Below, in pieces: positions 9,073-17,553 of a stretch of DNA of 64,000 nucleotides. The DNA lies in assembly GCF_014851675.1 (NCBI RefSeq), contig NZ_JACVAE010000001.1, positions 2,480,001 through 2,544,000 on the forward strand, in the 5' to 3' direction. The notes under the pieces are model-generated. The model saw only the letters and a program-made list of their open reading frames with translations. It searched no databases and was not told the DNA's origin. Positions within the stretch are counted from its first letter, which is position 1, and every line of letters starts with the position of its first letter. A program made the position numbers and the translations under genes. This DNA comes from Rhizobium sp. ARZ01. Its GTDB lineage: Bacteria; Pseudomonadota; Alphaproteobacteria; Rhizobiales; Rhizobiaceae.

Positions 9073-9076
9073 GGTC

Positions 9077-9958
9077 TCAGGCCTCCAGTGTCTTGCCGAT
9101 CATCCGCATCAGGAAGAATGCGACGATGTTGGCGAGGATGACGGCGATGATGCCGCCGGCGGATGCTCCACCCACGTCGAACTGCAGCAGCGCCTGCGCA
9201 TAGACGAGGAAGGTCAGGTTCGTGCTCTGCGTGCCCGGCCCGCCATTGGTGGTCACCAGGATCTCGGCGAAAACGGAAAGCAGGAAGATCGTCTGGATCA
9301 GGATCACAACGGTGATTGCGCGCGAAAGATGCGGCAGCGTCAGGTAGATGAAGCGCGACCAGGCACCCGCGCCATCCATCTGCGCCGCCTCCTTCTGCTC
9401 CTCGTCGAGGGATTGAAGGGCGGTCAGCAGGATCAGCGTCGCAAACGGCAGCCATTGCCAGGCGACGATCAGGATGATCGACATCAGCGGCGCGTTGTTC
9501 AGGAAGTCGAACGGCTGAAGGCCCAACGATTTCGCCAGATAGGCAAAGAGCCCGTTCACCGGGTTCATGAACATATTCTTCCAGACCAGCGCGGCCACCG
9601 TCGGCATGATCAGGAATGGCGCGATCACCAGGATGCGCACGATCCCCTGCCCGAACATCGGCTGGTCGAGCAGGATCGCCAATGCGATACCACCGAGCAC
9701 GGTGATGAAGAGAACGCCGAGTACGATCGCAAGCGTGTTGAAGATCGCCTGGAAGAATGCGGGATCGGTGAGGAAATACCGGTAGTTATCCAGGCCCGCC
9801 CACTCTTCCATGCCCGGCATCAGGAGATTGTAGCGCAGGAAGGAGAAGTAGATCGTCATCGCCAACGGCACGACCATCCAGGCGAGCAGGAGCAGCACCG
9901 AAGGTGCCATCATGGCGCGGGCGGCGGCTCGGGTATGCAGGGTTGCCATGGCATTCAC
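9077..9958 (-). CDS. smoF: Polyol ABC transporter permease (MalF type)
   Basis: This 293-residue permease has about six membrane segments, starting at about residues 20-40. The loop KEAAQMDGAGAWSRF near 190-205 is the EAA coupling motif. It is the MalF-type partner of smoG. The start may be three codons further in (ATG 9949, MATLHTR). It is separated from smoE by 219 nt that contain a stem-loop, whereas smoF-G-K-S are tightly packed. Confidence 0.91.
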   Translation of the reverse strand: MNAMATLHTRAAARAMMAPSVLLLLAWMVVPLAMTIYFSFLRYNLLMPGMEEWAGLDNYRYFLTDPAFFQAIFNTLAIVLGVLFITVLGGIALAILLDQPMFGQGIVRILVIAPFLIMPTVAALVWKNMFMNPVNGLFAYLAKSLGLQPFDFLNNAPLMSIILIVAWQWLPFATLILLTALQSLDEEQKEAAQMDGAGAWSRFIYLTLPHLSRAITVVILIQTIFLLSVFAEILVTTNGGPGTQSTNLTFLVYAQALLQFDVGGASAGGIIAVILANIVAFFLMRMIGKTLEA

Positions 9959-10095
9959 CGATCAGGTTGGCCGCCGGCTTTCCTTCACTAGGTCTTCGGA
10001 AGGAGGCAGGCACGGTTGACGAAAAAGGCCGGCGCAACCTTTTCGGGACACTTACCGCTTGGGCCCGGAAGTCGTCCCGGCGGCGCCGGCAGAGA

Positions 10096-10129
10096 GGTTC
10101 CCTTCCCCGGAGAAAAGGAGCTGGGAACC
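10096..10129 (-). other. Intercistronic stem-loop between smoE and smoF
   Basis: A perfect 7-bp stem (10096-10102 with 10123-10129) encloses a 20-nt loop in the 219-nt gap after the binding-protein gene. There is no U-tract. Such structures after the first gene of ABC operons usually stabilise the binding-protein mRNA or partly attenuate read-through. The rest of the gap holds no gene. Confidence 0.45.
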
Positions 10130-10177
10130 CCAACCCGGCGCACCGACAAATGTCGCATGCGCCAGGCCTTGGGAGCC

Positions 10178-11491
10178 CTACTTGATATAACCAGCCTTGG
10201 TCATTTCGCGCGTCGTCAGTTGCTGGGCCGCGGCAAGCGCATCATCGACGCTCATCTGCCCGGCAAGCGCTGCCGAGAATTGCTGGCCGACGGCCGTGCC
10301 GAGACCCTGGAATTCCGGGATCGCCACGAATTGCACGCCGACATAGGGCACCGGCTTGACGGCCGGGTTCTTCGGGTCAGCCGCGTTGATGCTGTCGAGC
10401 GTCATCTTCGCGAAAGGCGCCGCTTTCTGGTATTCCGGGTTCTCGTAGAGCGAGGTGCGCGTGCCCGGAGGCACATTGGCCCAGCCATCCTTCTCGGCCA
10501 CCAGCTTCAGGTAGTCCTTGCCGGTCGCCCAGGCGACGAACTTCTCGGCGGCCGCCTGCTTCTGCGTGCCGGCCGGAATCGCGAGATTCCAGGCCCACAG
10601 CCAGTTGCCGCGCTTGCCGAGTCCGGTATCTGGAGCCAGCGCGAAGCCGACCTTGTCGGCGACCGTCGATGCCTTTGGGTCGGTCACGAAGGAAGCGGCA
10701 ACCGTGGCGTCGATCCACATGCCGCATTTTCCGGTCTGGAACAGCGCCAGGTTTTCGTTGAAGCCGTTCGAGGAGGCGCCCGGAGGTCCGGCGTCGTTCA
10801 TCAGCTTGACGTAGAAGTCGAGCGCGTTCTTCCATTCCGGCTGGTCAAACTGCGGCTTCCAGTTCTCGTCGAACCAGCGCGCGCCGAAGGCGTTCGCCGT
10901 CGCCGTCAGGAAGGCCATGTTCTCACCCCAGCCGGCCTTGCCGCGCAGGCAGATGCCGTAGATCTCCTTGTCCTTGTCGGTAATCTTGCGGGCCGCATCG
11001 GCGATGAACTCCCAGGTCGGCGCATCGGGCATCGTCAGCCCGGCCTTCTCGAAGAGGTCCTTGCGGTACATTACCATCGAGCTTTCGCCATAGAACGGCG
11101 CTGCGTAGAGCTTGCCATCCTCGCCGGTCAGGCCGGACCGGATCGCCGGCAAGAGGTCGTTGACGTCGTAGTCGGCGCCGAGATTGTCGAGAGGCAGCAG
11201 CCAGCCCTGCTTGGCCCAGATCGGCACCTCGTAGGTTCCAATCGTCAGGATGTCGTACTGGCCGCCCTTGGTGGCGATGTCGGTCGTCACGCGCTGGCGG
11301 AGAACGTTCTCCTCAAGTGTGACCCACTCGAGCTGGATATCCGGATTTTTGGAGGTGAAGTCGTCCGTCAGCTTTTGCATGCGGATCATGTCACCGTTGT
11401 TCACGGTGGCGATCGTAAGCGTCTCCGCATTGGCAATTCCGCACAGGACAACGGCCGAGCATGCGCCCAGCAGAAGTGTCTTCAATTTCAT
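10178..11491 (-). CDS. smoE: Polyol (sorbitol/mannitol) ABC transporter substrate-binding protein
   Basis: This 437-residue extracellular solute-binding protein of family 1 captures polyols in the periplasm. The start at MKLKTLLLGACSAVV (ATG 11489-11491) is preceded by GGGAGGAACC. The signal peptide ends near ANA-ETLTIATV at about residues 22-23. The mature protein shows the family features WLWAWNLAIPAG and repeated Trp/Gly-rich substrate loops. It is the first gene of the smo operon; upstream lie about 290 nt with no gene on this strand and probably the operon promoter. Confidence 0.92.
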   Translation of the reverse strand: MKLKTLLLGACSAVVLCGIANAETLTIATVNNGDMIRMQKLTDDFTSKNPDIQLEWVTLEENVLRQRVTTDIATKGGQYDILTIGTYEVPIWAKQGWLLPLDNLGADYDVNDLLPAIRSGLTGEDGKLYAAPFYGESSMVMYRKDLFEKAGLTMPDAPTWEFIADAARKITDKDKEIYGICLRGKAGWGENMAFLTATANAFGARWFDENWKPQFDQPEWKNALDFYVKLMNDAGPPGASSNGFNENLALFQTGKCGMWIDATVAASFVTDPKASTVADKVGFALAPDTGLGKRGNWLWAWNLAIPAGTQKQAAAEKFVAWATGKDYLKLVAEKDGWANVPPGTRTSLYENPEYQKAAPFAKMTLDSINAADPKNPAVKPVPYVGVQFVAIPEFQGLGTAVGQQFSAALAGQMSVDDALAAAQQLTTREMTKAGYIK

Positions 11492-11781
11492 CGGTTCCTC
11501 CCAGAAGCGAAATGAGCATTTGCTTCGCTCATGAGCAATTACTCGTCTAATTGCGTGAAATGTCAACGCCCATTCTTTGCTGCACCGCCGAAAGGAAGCG
11601 ACCGCCGATTGATATCTAACGATAATTTGCGCATTAATATCGGCTCAAAACCACGCGGATGCGCCGAGAGGCTCCGCGCAGCAGCGTCGATTGAGCATGC
11701 CGCGCCTGTTGGTGTATTGGAACAATCGTTAATCCGCATCGGGTAATCCCGATAAACGCCGCGACGGAGCACGATCACTTG

Positions 11782-12003
11782 ATGGCCCAGGAGACACCGG
11801 AGATGATCGCCCTTCTCAAGGCGATGGCGGAAAGTCCCAAACGGGACAACAGCGCCTATCACGAGGCCATGGCCGAGGCCCGGCAGGCATTCGAGAACGC
11901 CGAGGCGGCGCTGGGTGGATCTGTCACGGTCAAGACCAAGACCAAGGTCAAGCGACGCAACGGCGCCTATGTCGTGAAATGGACGTTCAAGCGGGCCGAA
12001 TGA
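11782..12003 (+). CDS. Small hypothetical protein
   Basis: This is a 73-residue protein beginning MAQETPEMIALLKAMAES, or 74 residues if the adjacent TTG at 11779 is used; that TTG is better spaced from a GGAG at 11766-11769. The first two thirds are helical and acidic, with AYHEAMAEARQAFENAEAAL. The C-terminal third is strongly basic and beta-like (TKTKVKRRNGAYVVKWTFKRAE). It has no signal peptide or membrane segment. It is divergent from smoE and 450 nt before the sulfatase gene. I do not recognise the family. The even codon use and ribosome site suggest it is real. Confidence 0.55.
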   Translation: MAQETPEMIALLKAMAESPKRDNSAYHEAMAEARQAFENAEAALGGSVTVKTKTKVKRRNGAYVVKWTFKRAE

Positions 12004-12455
12004 CAATTTGGCCGGGAGAAGCACCGCGCCCAAGGCGGCTGCGCAATCCTGAATTGCAACAATCCCGAACACAGCTTCGCCGCCAATTCGAGCAACTGAC
12101 AGCGATCAGTTGCGAAGCCACTCGATAGCTTTCAATCTGGAAGCGAGCCAAGCTTTGTGCAATATTGCCCGCACCATGCGACTTCCAGCGCATTGGATGC
12201 GCTTCCGGTGCGACAGCCCCACGATTCCCAAAACAACAAAAACGTCTCGATTACAGCCACAGCATGGACCAAGGCAGGAAGCTGGATTGCGTCTTTCCCT
12301 TCCACCCAAAGCAAACAGCAGAAGGAGAACAAACGGGACATACAGACCACGCCGTCACAGCAAATCCGAAGGTGGAATGAAGGCAGATAGTGTTGGCGGG
12401 TCGCCCGCCACGTGAGCCAGACATCTCCCGTAGGCTTCATTGTAGGAGATTTTAG
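12004..12455 (+). other. Non-coding leader region before the arylsulfatase gene
   Basis: These 452 bases contain no convincing gene; the short open frames overlap in several frames and lack ribosome sites. The region is lower in GC than its surroundings and contains A-rich stretches (for example around 12225-12245 and 12300-12330). A short palindrome, GGCGGG-TCG-CCCGCC, lies at 12395-12409. An inverted repeat that can mask the sulfatase ribosome site follows at 12423-12450. It probably holds the promoter and 5' leader of the sulfatase operon. Confidence 0.5.
12423..12450 (+). promoter_or_regulatory. Hairpin overlapping the arylsulfatase ribosome site
   Basis: ATCTCC at 12423-12428 is perfectly complementary to GGAGAT at 12445-12450, which contains the Shine-Dalgarno sequence of the sulfatase ATG at 12456. 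Folding would hide the ribosome site, so translation could be controlled. The stem is only 6 bp, so the effect is uncertain. Confidence 0.35.
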
Positions 12456-14123
12456 ATGAAGCAGAAGATTGGCATGTGCAGTCTCGTTGCAGCTACTGTT
12501 GCTTCCTTTTTCTGGGCTGGTTCTTTCGAGGCCCAGGCCCAGCAATCACGAAAACCCAATATTCTCTTCATCGTATCCGACGACACGGGATACGGCGATC
12601 TCGGCCCCTACGGCGGTGGCGAGGGACGCGGGATGCCGACGCCCAACATCGACAGGTTGGCACAGGACGGCATGACGTTCTTTTCGTTCTATGCCCAGCC
12701 AAGTTGCACCCCGGGACGTGCGGCCATGCAAACCGGACGCATACCCAACCGCAGCGGCATGACGACGGTCGCTTTCCAGGGACAAGGCGGTGGGCTGCCG
12801 GCAGCGGAATGGACGCTCGCCTCGGTGCTTAAGCGCGGCGGCTACCATACGTATTTCACCGGCAAATGGCATCTGGGCGAGGCGGACTATGCGTTGCCGA
12901 ACGCGCAGGGCTACGACGTGATGAAGTACGCCGGTCTTTATCACCTCAATGCCTATACCTACGGCGACCCGACCTGGTTCCCGGACATGGATCCGGCGCT
13001 CAGGGCAATGTTCCAGAAGGTGACCAAGGGGGCCCTATCAGGCAATGCCGGCGGGCCGGTCACTGAAGATTTCAAAATCAACGGCCAGTACGTCGATACG
13101 CCGGTGATCGACGGCAAGGAGGGCGTCGTCGGCATCCCCTTCTTCGACGGTTATGTCGAGAAGGCTGCGCTCGAATTCCTCGATACCGCGGCCAAGACGC
13201 CGGACGAACCGTTCTACATCAACGTTAACTTCATGAAGGTTCACCAGCCCAACATGCCGGCGCCGGAGTTTGAGCACAAATCGCTGTCGAAGAGCAAATA
13301 TGCAGACTCGGTGGTCGAATTGGATACGCGCATCGGCCGGATCATGGACAAGTTGCGCGAAACCGGCATGGACCGGAACACGCTTGTCTTCTACACGACC
13401 GACAATGGCGCCTGGCAGGACGTTTATCCGGATGCCGGCTATACGCCCTTCCGCGGCACCAAGGGCACCGTGCGCGAGGGCGGCAATCGGGTTCCGGCCA
13501 TCGCCGTCTGGCCTGGCAAGATCAAGCCCGACACAAAGAACCACGAAGTCCTCGGCGGCCTCGACCTCATGGCAACCTTCGCCTCCGTCGGCGGCGTTCC
13601 GCTTCCCGACAAGGATCGCGAAGACAAGCCGATTATCTTCGACAGCTATGACATGACGCCCGTCCTGACGGGCTCCGGTCCATCCCCCCGCAAGGAATGG
13701 TTCTACTTCACGGAGAACGAACTCACACCGGGTGCTGCACGCGTCGGAAACTACAAGGCCGTGTTCAACCTTCGCGGCGACGACGGCCAGCCGACAGGGG
13801 GCCTCGCGGTGGATTCCAACCTCGGATGGAAAGGTGCCGAGTCCTATGTGGCGACGGTCCCGCAGGTCTTCGACCTCTGGCAGGATCCGCAGGAGCGATA
13901 CGACATCTTCATGAACAACTATACCGAACGGACCTGGACGATGGTGACGATCAGCGACGCCATCAACAAGCTGATGAAGACCTATGTCGAATACCCCCCG
14001 AGGAAACTGCAGAGCGAGTCCTATTCCGGACCTGTGACCCTGACAAACTACCAGCGCTTCCAATGGGTGCGAGAGCAACTGGAGAAGGAAGGCGTCAGCG
14101 TGGCGATGCCGACAGGAAATTGA
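12456..14123 (+). CDS. Exported arylsulfatase (type I, formylglycine-dependent)
   Basis: This 555-residue protein has a signal peptide ending near residue 29 (AGSFEAQAQQ). The alkaline-phosphatase-like sulfatase fold starts with NILFIVSDDTGYGDLGPYGG, in which D42 and D43 bind calcium. C84 in CTPGRAAMQTGRIPNRSG fits the C-x-P-x-R signature in which the Cys is converted to formylglycine. YTTDNGAW at about 310 adds metal ligands. It would hydrolyse a sulfate ester in the periplasm. Activation needs a formylglycine-generating enzyme, and none is in this window. It leads a three-gene plus-strand cluster with an exported HAD phosphatase and a multiheme cytochrome. The substrate is unknown; host or self-made sulfated glycans are possible. 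Confidence 0.9.
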   Translation: MKQKIGMCSLVAATVASFFWAGSFEAQAQQSRKPNILFIVSDDTGYGDLGPYGGGEGRGMPTPNIDRLAQDGMTFFSFYAQPSCTPGRAAMQTGRIPNRSGMTTVAFQGQGGGLPAAEWTLASVLKRGGYHTYFTGKWHLGEADYALPNAQGYDVMKYAGLYHLNAYTYGDPTWFPDMDPALRAMFQKVTKGALSGNAGGPVTEDFKINGQYVDTPVIDGKEGVVGIPFFDGYVEKAALEFLDTAAKTPDEPFYINVNFMKVHQPNMPAPEFEHKSLSKSKYADSVVELDTRIGRIMDKLRETGMDRNTLVFYTTDNGAWQDVYPDAGYTPFRGTKGTVREGGNRVPAIAVWPGKIKPDTKNHEVLGGLDLMATFASVGGVPLPDKDREDKPIIFDSYDMTPVLTGSGPSPRKEWFYFTENELTPGAARVGNYKAVFNLRGDDGQPTGGLAVDSNLGWKGAESYVATVPQVFDLWQDPQERYDIFMNNYTERTWTMVTISDAINKLMKTYVEYPPRKLQSESYSGPVTLTNYQRFQWVREQLEKEGVSVAMPTGN

Positions 14124-14190
14124 GCTGGAGAACAGTAGCCCCGACGAAGCTCGGGACCACTGACCTGTCCACCGGGGGAAGGAGTACCCT

Positions 14191-15204
14191 ATGATTGCCA
14201 TTCAAAGTTTGTTCAGGGCCGCTCGCAATGCGGCGATGGGCGTCGTCGCGTTCCTGATTGCCGCAACCGCGGCGCAAGCACAGCCCGATCCGCTGCCATC
14301 GTGGAACGACACAGCCCCCAAGAAGGCCATCGTCGCATTCGTTGAGCGCGTGACGAAGGAGAATACGCCCGGCTTTGTTCCCGAACCCGAGCGCATCGCC
14401 GTCTTCGACAATGACGGCACGCTCTGGGTCGAGCATCCAATGTACACGCAACTGGCCTTTGCGCTCGATCGGGTGAAGGTGCTCGCCCCGGAGCATCCGG
14501 AATGGAAGGACCAGCAACCGTTCAAGGCGGTACTGGACGGTGACATGAAGGCGTTGGCGGCGGCCGGTGAGAAAGGACTGGTCGAACTCATCATGACGAC
14601 GCACGCCGGAATGACCGTCTATCAGTTCCAGCAGATCGTCACGGACTGGATTGCCACCGCGCGCGACCCGCGCTTCAAGCGCCCCTATACCGAGCTTGTC
14701 TATCAGCCGATGCTGGAACTGCTCGCCTACCTGAGGGCGAACGGCTTCAAGACCTTCATCGTGTCCGGTGGCGGTGTCGAGTTCATGCGGCCGTGGACCG
14801 AGGAGGTGTACGGCGTGCCGCCTGAGCAGGTGATCGGCTCGTCGATCAAGACCGAGTTCAAGATGCGCGACGGCGTACCCGTTCTGCTCCGCCTGCCGGA
14901 GGTGAACTTCATCGACGACAAGACAGGTAAACCCGTCGGCATCAACGCGGCGATCGGCCGTCGCCCCATCGCGGCCTTCGGCAATTCGGACGGCGATCTC
15001 CAGATGCTGCAGTGGACAACACTCGGCGGCTCGACGCCCCGCTTCGGCTTGCTCGTTCACCATACAGACGCGGAGCGCGAATATGCCTATGATCGCGACA
15101 CCGAGTTCGGCCGTCTGGATCAAGCACTCGACATTGCCCCGGACAATGGCTGGACGGTCGTTGACATGAAGGCCGATTGGAAGGAAATATTCCCTGCTAA
15201 GTGA
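14191..15204 (+). CDS. Exported HAD-superfamily phosphatase
   Basis: This 337-residue protein begins with a signal peptide (about 1-30, ending ATAAQAQP). HAD motif I is VFDNDGTLW with D73 and D75, motif II is the Ser in FIVSGGGVEFM, and motif IV is FGNSDGDLQML. The subtype resembles phosphoserine-phosphatase-like HAD proteins, here carried to the periplasm, which is less usual for the superfamily. The ATG has a strong GGAAGGAG ribosome site. It follows the sulfatase by 67 nt and precedes the cytochrome by 22 nt, so the three are probably cotranscribed. The substrate cannot be deduced. Confidence 0.85.
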   Translation: MIAIQSLFRAARNAAMGVVAFLIAATAAQAQPDPLPSWNDTAPKKAIVAFVERVTKENTPGFVPEPERIAVFDNDGTLWVEHPMYTQLAFALDRVKVLAPEHPEWKDQQPFKAVLDGDMKALAAAGEKGLVELIMTTHAGMTVYQFQQIVTDWIATARDPRFKRPYTELVYQPMLELLAYLRANGFKTFIVSGGGVEFMRPWTEEVYGVPPEQVIGSSIKTEFKMRDGVPVLLRLPEVNFIDDKTGKPVGINAAIGRRPIAAFGNSDGDLQMLQWTTLGGSTPRFGLLVHHTDAEREYAYDRDTEFGRLDQALDIAPDNGWTVVDMKADWKEIFPAK

Positions 15205-15226
15205 AGCCAGGACACGCAGCATCCGG

Positions 15227-17503
15227 GTGGTGAGAGCATTGTTTTCCAGGTTGGGACGTGCCCTTGCCGCCGCTGCCCTCTTGGTTGTTACCCTTGCCAC
15301 GACCGCGGCAGCAGAAAACCGAGCGGCCGAACACGACCCGCTGGTCGCTCGCCACGACGGGTATGTTGACGAAGCAATGTGCGCCTCGTGCCACGCCGAG
15401 CAGGCGGCCGCGTTCGCAAAATCCCACCATGCCAAAGCGATGGCCGTTGCGAACGACACGACGGTCCGGGCAAATTTCGACGGTTCCAGCTTCGAACAGG
15501 ACGGCGTCTCGGCGAAGTTCTTTACAAGAGACAACCGCTACTTCGTCCGCACCGAGGGTCCGGACGGAAATCCGGCGGACTTCGAAGTCAAATACACGTT
15601 TGGCTACGAACCGCTGCAACAATACCTGATCGATATCGGCGGTGGGAAGCTGCAGGCGCTCGACATCGGTTGGGACACAGCCAAACAGCAATGGTTCTGG
15701 CTCGGCGAAGGAAGACCATCCAAGCCGGGATCGACCTTTCATTGGACCGGTCCATTCTACCGCTGGAACCGAACCTGCATCGACTGTCATTCGACCGATC
15801 CCCGTACGAATTTCCGGGCTGAATCCGGCACATACCGTTCCTCCTTTGTTTCAACGAGCATCGGATGTCAGTCCTGTCATGGCGGCGGTGTCCGTCACGT
15901 GAACTGGGCCATAAGCGCCAGCCCAACCAAGAGCCAGTCCGATACCGGGATGCCGAAACCGACGATGGACACCTGCTTTTCCTGCCACTCGCGGCGGATC
16001 AAGCTCCGTGACGGATTCGCAGCGGGCCCTTCGTACCTCGACCATTTCTCTCCCGCCCTGATGCGCCGCGACTTGTACTTTCCGGATGGGCAGATCCTCG
16101 ACGAGGTCTTCGAGTACGGCTCTTTTCTGCAGAGCAAGATGTCCCAGGCTGGCGTCGTCTGCATGGATTGTCACCAGCCACACGAGGGCACGCTGCGCGT
16201 CGCAGGGAACGGTCTTTGCACGCAATGCCACACCGAAGCGAAGTCCGATCGTTTCGAGAGCTTTGATCCGTCGGGCGCGTTCGACACGGTCGCACACACG
16301 CGGCACCCCGCGGGATCGGCCGGAGCGCAATGCATCAATTGCCACATGCCCCAGCGCACCTATATGAAAGTCGATCCGCGGCGCGACCATTCATTCGTGA
16401 TCCCGCGTCCCGACCTCTCGGAAGCCTATGGTGTCCCGAACGGATGCACCTCATGCCACGAGGGCAAGACGAACGCCTGGGCCGCCGAGAAAATGGACGC
16501 GTGGTACGGTATCGGCTGGAGAAAACGTCAGACGACGGCCCACGCATTCGCCGCCGCGGCGAGAGGCGAGCAGAATTCGATTGAAGCGTTACGCTCGTTT
16601 TTGAACGACCGGGAACAGTCCGGTTTCGTCCGGGCAAGTGCCGTTGCCGAGATGGCCAGGATCGGCGGCGGCACGGCGGCGGATGATGTCAAGGCTGCCG
16701 CGGGGGATGACGATGCAATCGTCCGTCTGGGGGCAGCGGAAGCAGCAGCCAGCCTCCCTCTCGACCTCAGGATACAAGCAATAGATGTTCTGCTCCGGGA
16801 CGAGGTTCGGGCCATACGCGTGGCAGCGGCAGATGCGCTTGCGAGCGTTCAGGCCGAACTGCTGGGGGATAAGCGCAAGGCATTCAATCTGGCGGTCGAC
16901 GACTTCAAGGCATATGCGGAGGCCAATTCCGATGTTGCCGAGGCGCAGGGCAGGTATGGCCTGCTTCTCGCAAGCCAAGGCGCCATGGATCAAGCCGAGA
17001 AGACGCTGCTCAGGGCGATCGCACTTGATCCGACACTCGTCGGCTCGCGCGTCAATCTTGCGGAGTTCTATCGCATTGGGGGGCAGAACGACAAATCGGA
17101 ACTTGCCTATAAGTCAGCGCTTGAGGAGGTCCCAGACAATGCTGAACTGCGTTACGGCCATGCACTGGCTCTTGTGCGCCTGAAGGCGATCCCGGATGCC
17201 ATCCGCGAACTTGAAGCCGCTGTCCAACTCGACGGCAACAACGCTCGCTACAGGACGACCCTTGCGATTGCCCTCGATTCGACCGGCCGAACGGAGCAAG
17301 CGCTTTCGCTGGTGGACGCGGCCATCACCGATCAGACCCGCGACCCCGACCTTCTCTCCACCGCAATCGGGCTCGGACTGAAACTCGGACGCCTTGGCGA
17401 GGCGTTGCGATACACCGAACAACTGGCGCGGCAGCAACCAGACAATCCCGAAATCACGGCGCTATTGTCGAAACTCCGCAGCGTTGTCGAACACAGCAAG
17501 TAA
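15227..17503 (+). CDS. Periplasmic octaheme c-type cytochrome with HEAT and TPR repeats
   Basis: This 758-residue protein has a signal peptide (about 1-29) and eight CxxCH haem sites at residues 52, 184, 214, 250, 312, 331, 369 and 407. The spacing resembles cytochrome c554-like multihaem proteins. After the haem domain come HEAT-like repeats (about 430-560, VRASAVAEMARIGGG and IRVAAADALASV) and four or five TPR units (about 570-750, for example AEKTLLRAIALDPTLVGSRVNLAEFY). It is probably a periplasmic electron-transfer or redox enzyme with a protein-docking tail. The GTG at 15227 is a weak start; GTG 15230 or TTG 15239 are possible. It is last in the cluster with the sulfatase and HAD phosphatase. 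No haem-ligation genes are nearby. Confidence 0.88.
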   Translation: MVRALFSRLGRALAAAALLVVTLATTAAAENRAAEHDPLVARHDGYVDEAMCASCHAEQAAAFAKSHHAKAMAVANDTTVRANFDGSSFEQDGVSAKFFTRDNRYFVRTEGPDGNPADFEVKYTFGYEPLQQYLIDIGGGKLQALDIGWDTAKQQWFWLGEGRPSKPGSTFHWTGPFYRWNRTCIDCHSTDPRTNFRAESGTYRSSFVSTSIGCQSCHGGGVRHVNWAISASPTKSQSDTGMPKPTMDTCFSCHSRRIKLRDGFAAGPSYLDHFSPALMRRDLYFPDGQILDEVFEYGSFLQSKMSQAGVVCMDCHQPHEGTLRVAGNGLCTQCHTEAKSDRFESFDPSGAFDTVAHTRHPAGSAGAQCINCHMPQRTYMKVDPRRDHSFVIPRPDLSEAYGVPNGCTSCHEGKTNAWAAEKMDAWYGIGWRKRQTTAHAFAAAARGEQNSIEALRSFLNDREQSGFVRASAVAEMARIGGGTAADDVKAAAGDDDAIVRLGAAEAAASLPLDLRIQAIDVLLRDEVRAIRVAAADALASVQAELLGDKRKAFNLAVDDFKAYAEANSDVAEAQGRYGLLLASQGAMDQAEKTLLRAIALDPTLVGSRVNLAEFYRIGGQNDKSELAYKSALEEVPDNAELRYGHALALVRLKAIPDAIRELEAAVQLDGNNARYRTTLAIALDSTGRTEQALSLVDAAITDQTRDPDLLSTAIGLGLKLGRLGEALRYTEQLARQQPDNPEITALLSKLRSVVEHSK

Positions 17504-17553
17504 ATTTTGTCCACGACGCTGCCGCTGGTTTATCGAGGTGCGCCGCCCTGCCC

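Noticed and set aside
10016..11515. Plus-strand open frame (499 codons) opposite smoE
   Set aside because: It runs antisense through a clear binding-protein gene and shows only low-complexity Arg/Val/Gly-rich sequence.
11719..11743. GGAAC upstream of the small gene at 11782 as an RpoE2 promoter
   Set aside because: No CGTT or TT occurs at the required spacing (CGGG is found instead).
14095..15534. Long minus-strand open frame (479 codons) opposite the HAD phosphatase gene
   Set aside because: It is antisense to a gene with clear motifs and contains no recognisable domain. Long antisense frames are expected in GC-rich DNA with strong codon bias.
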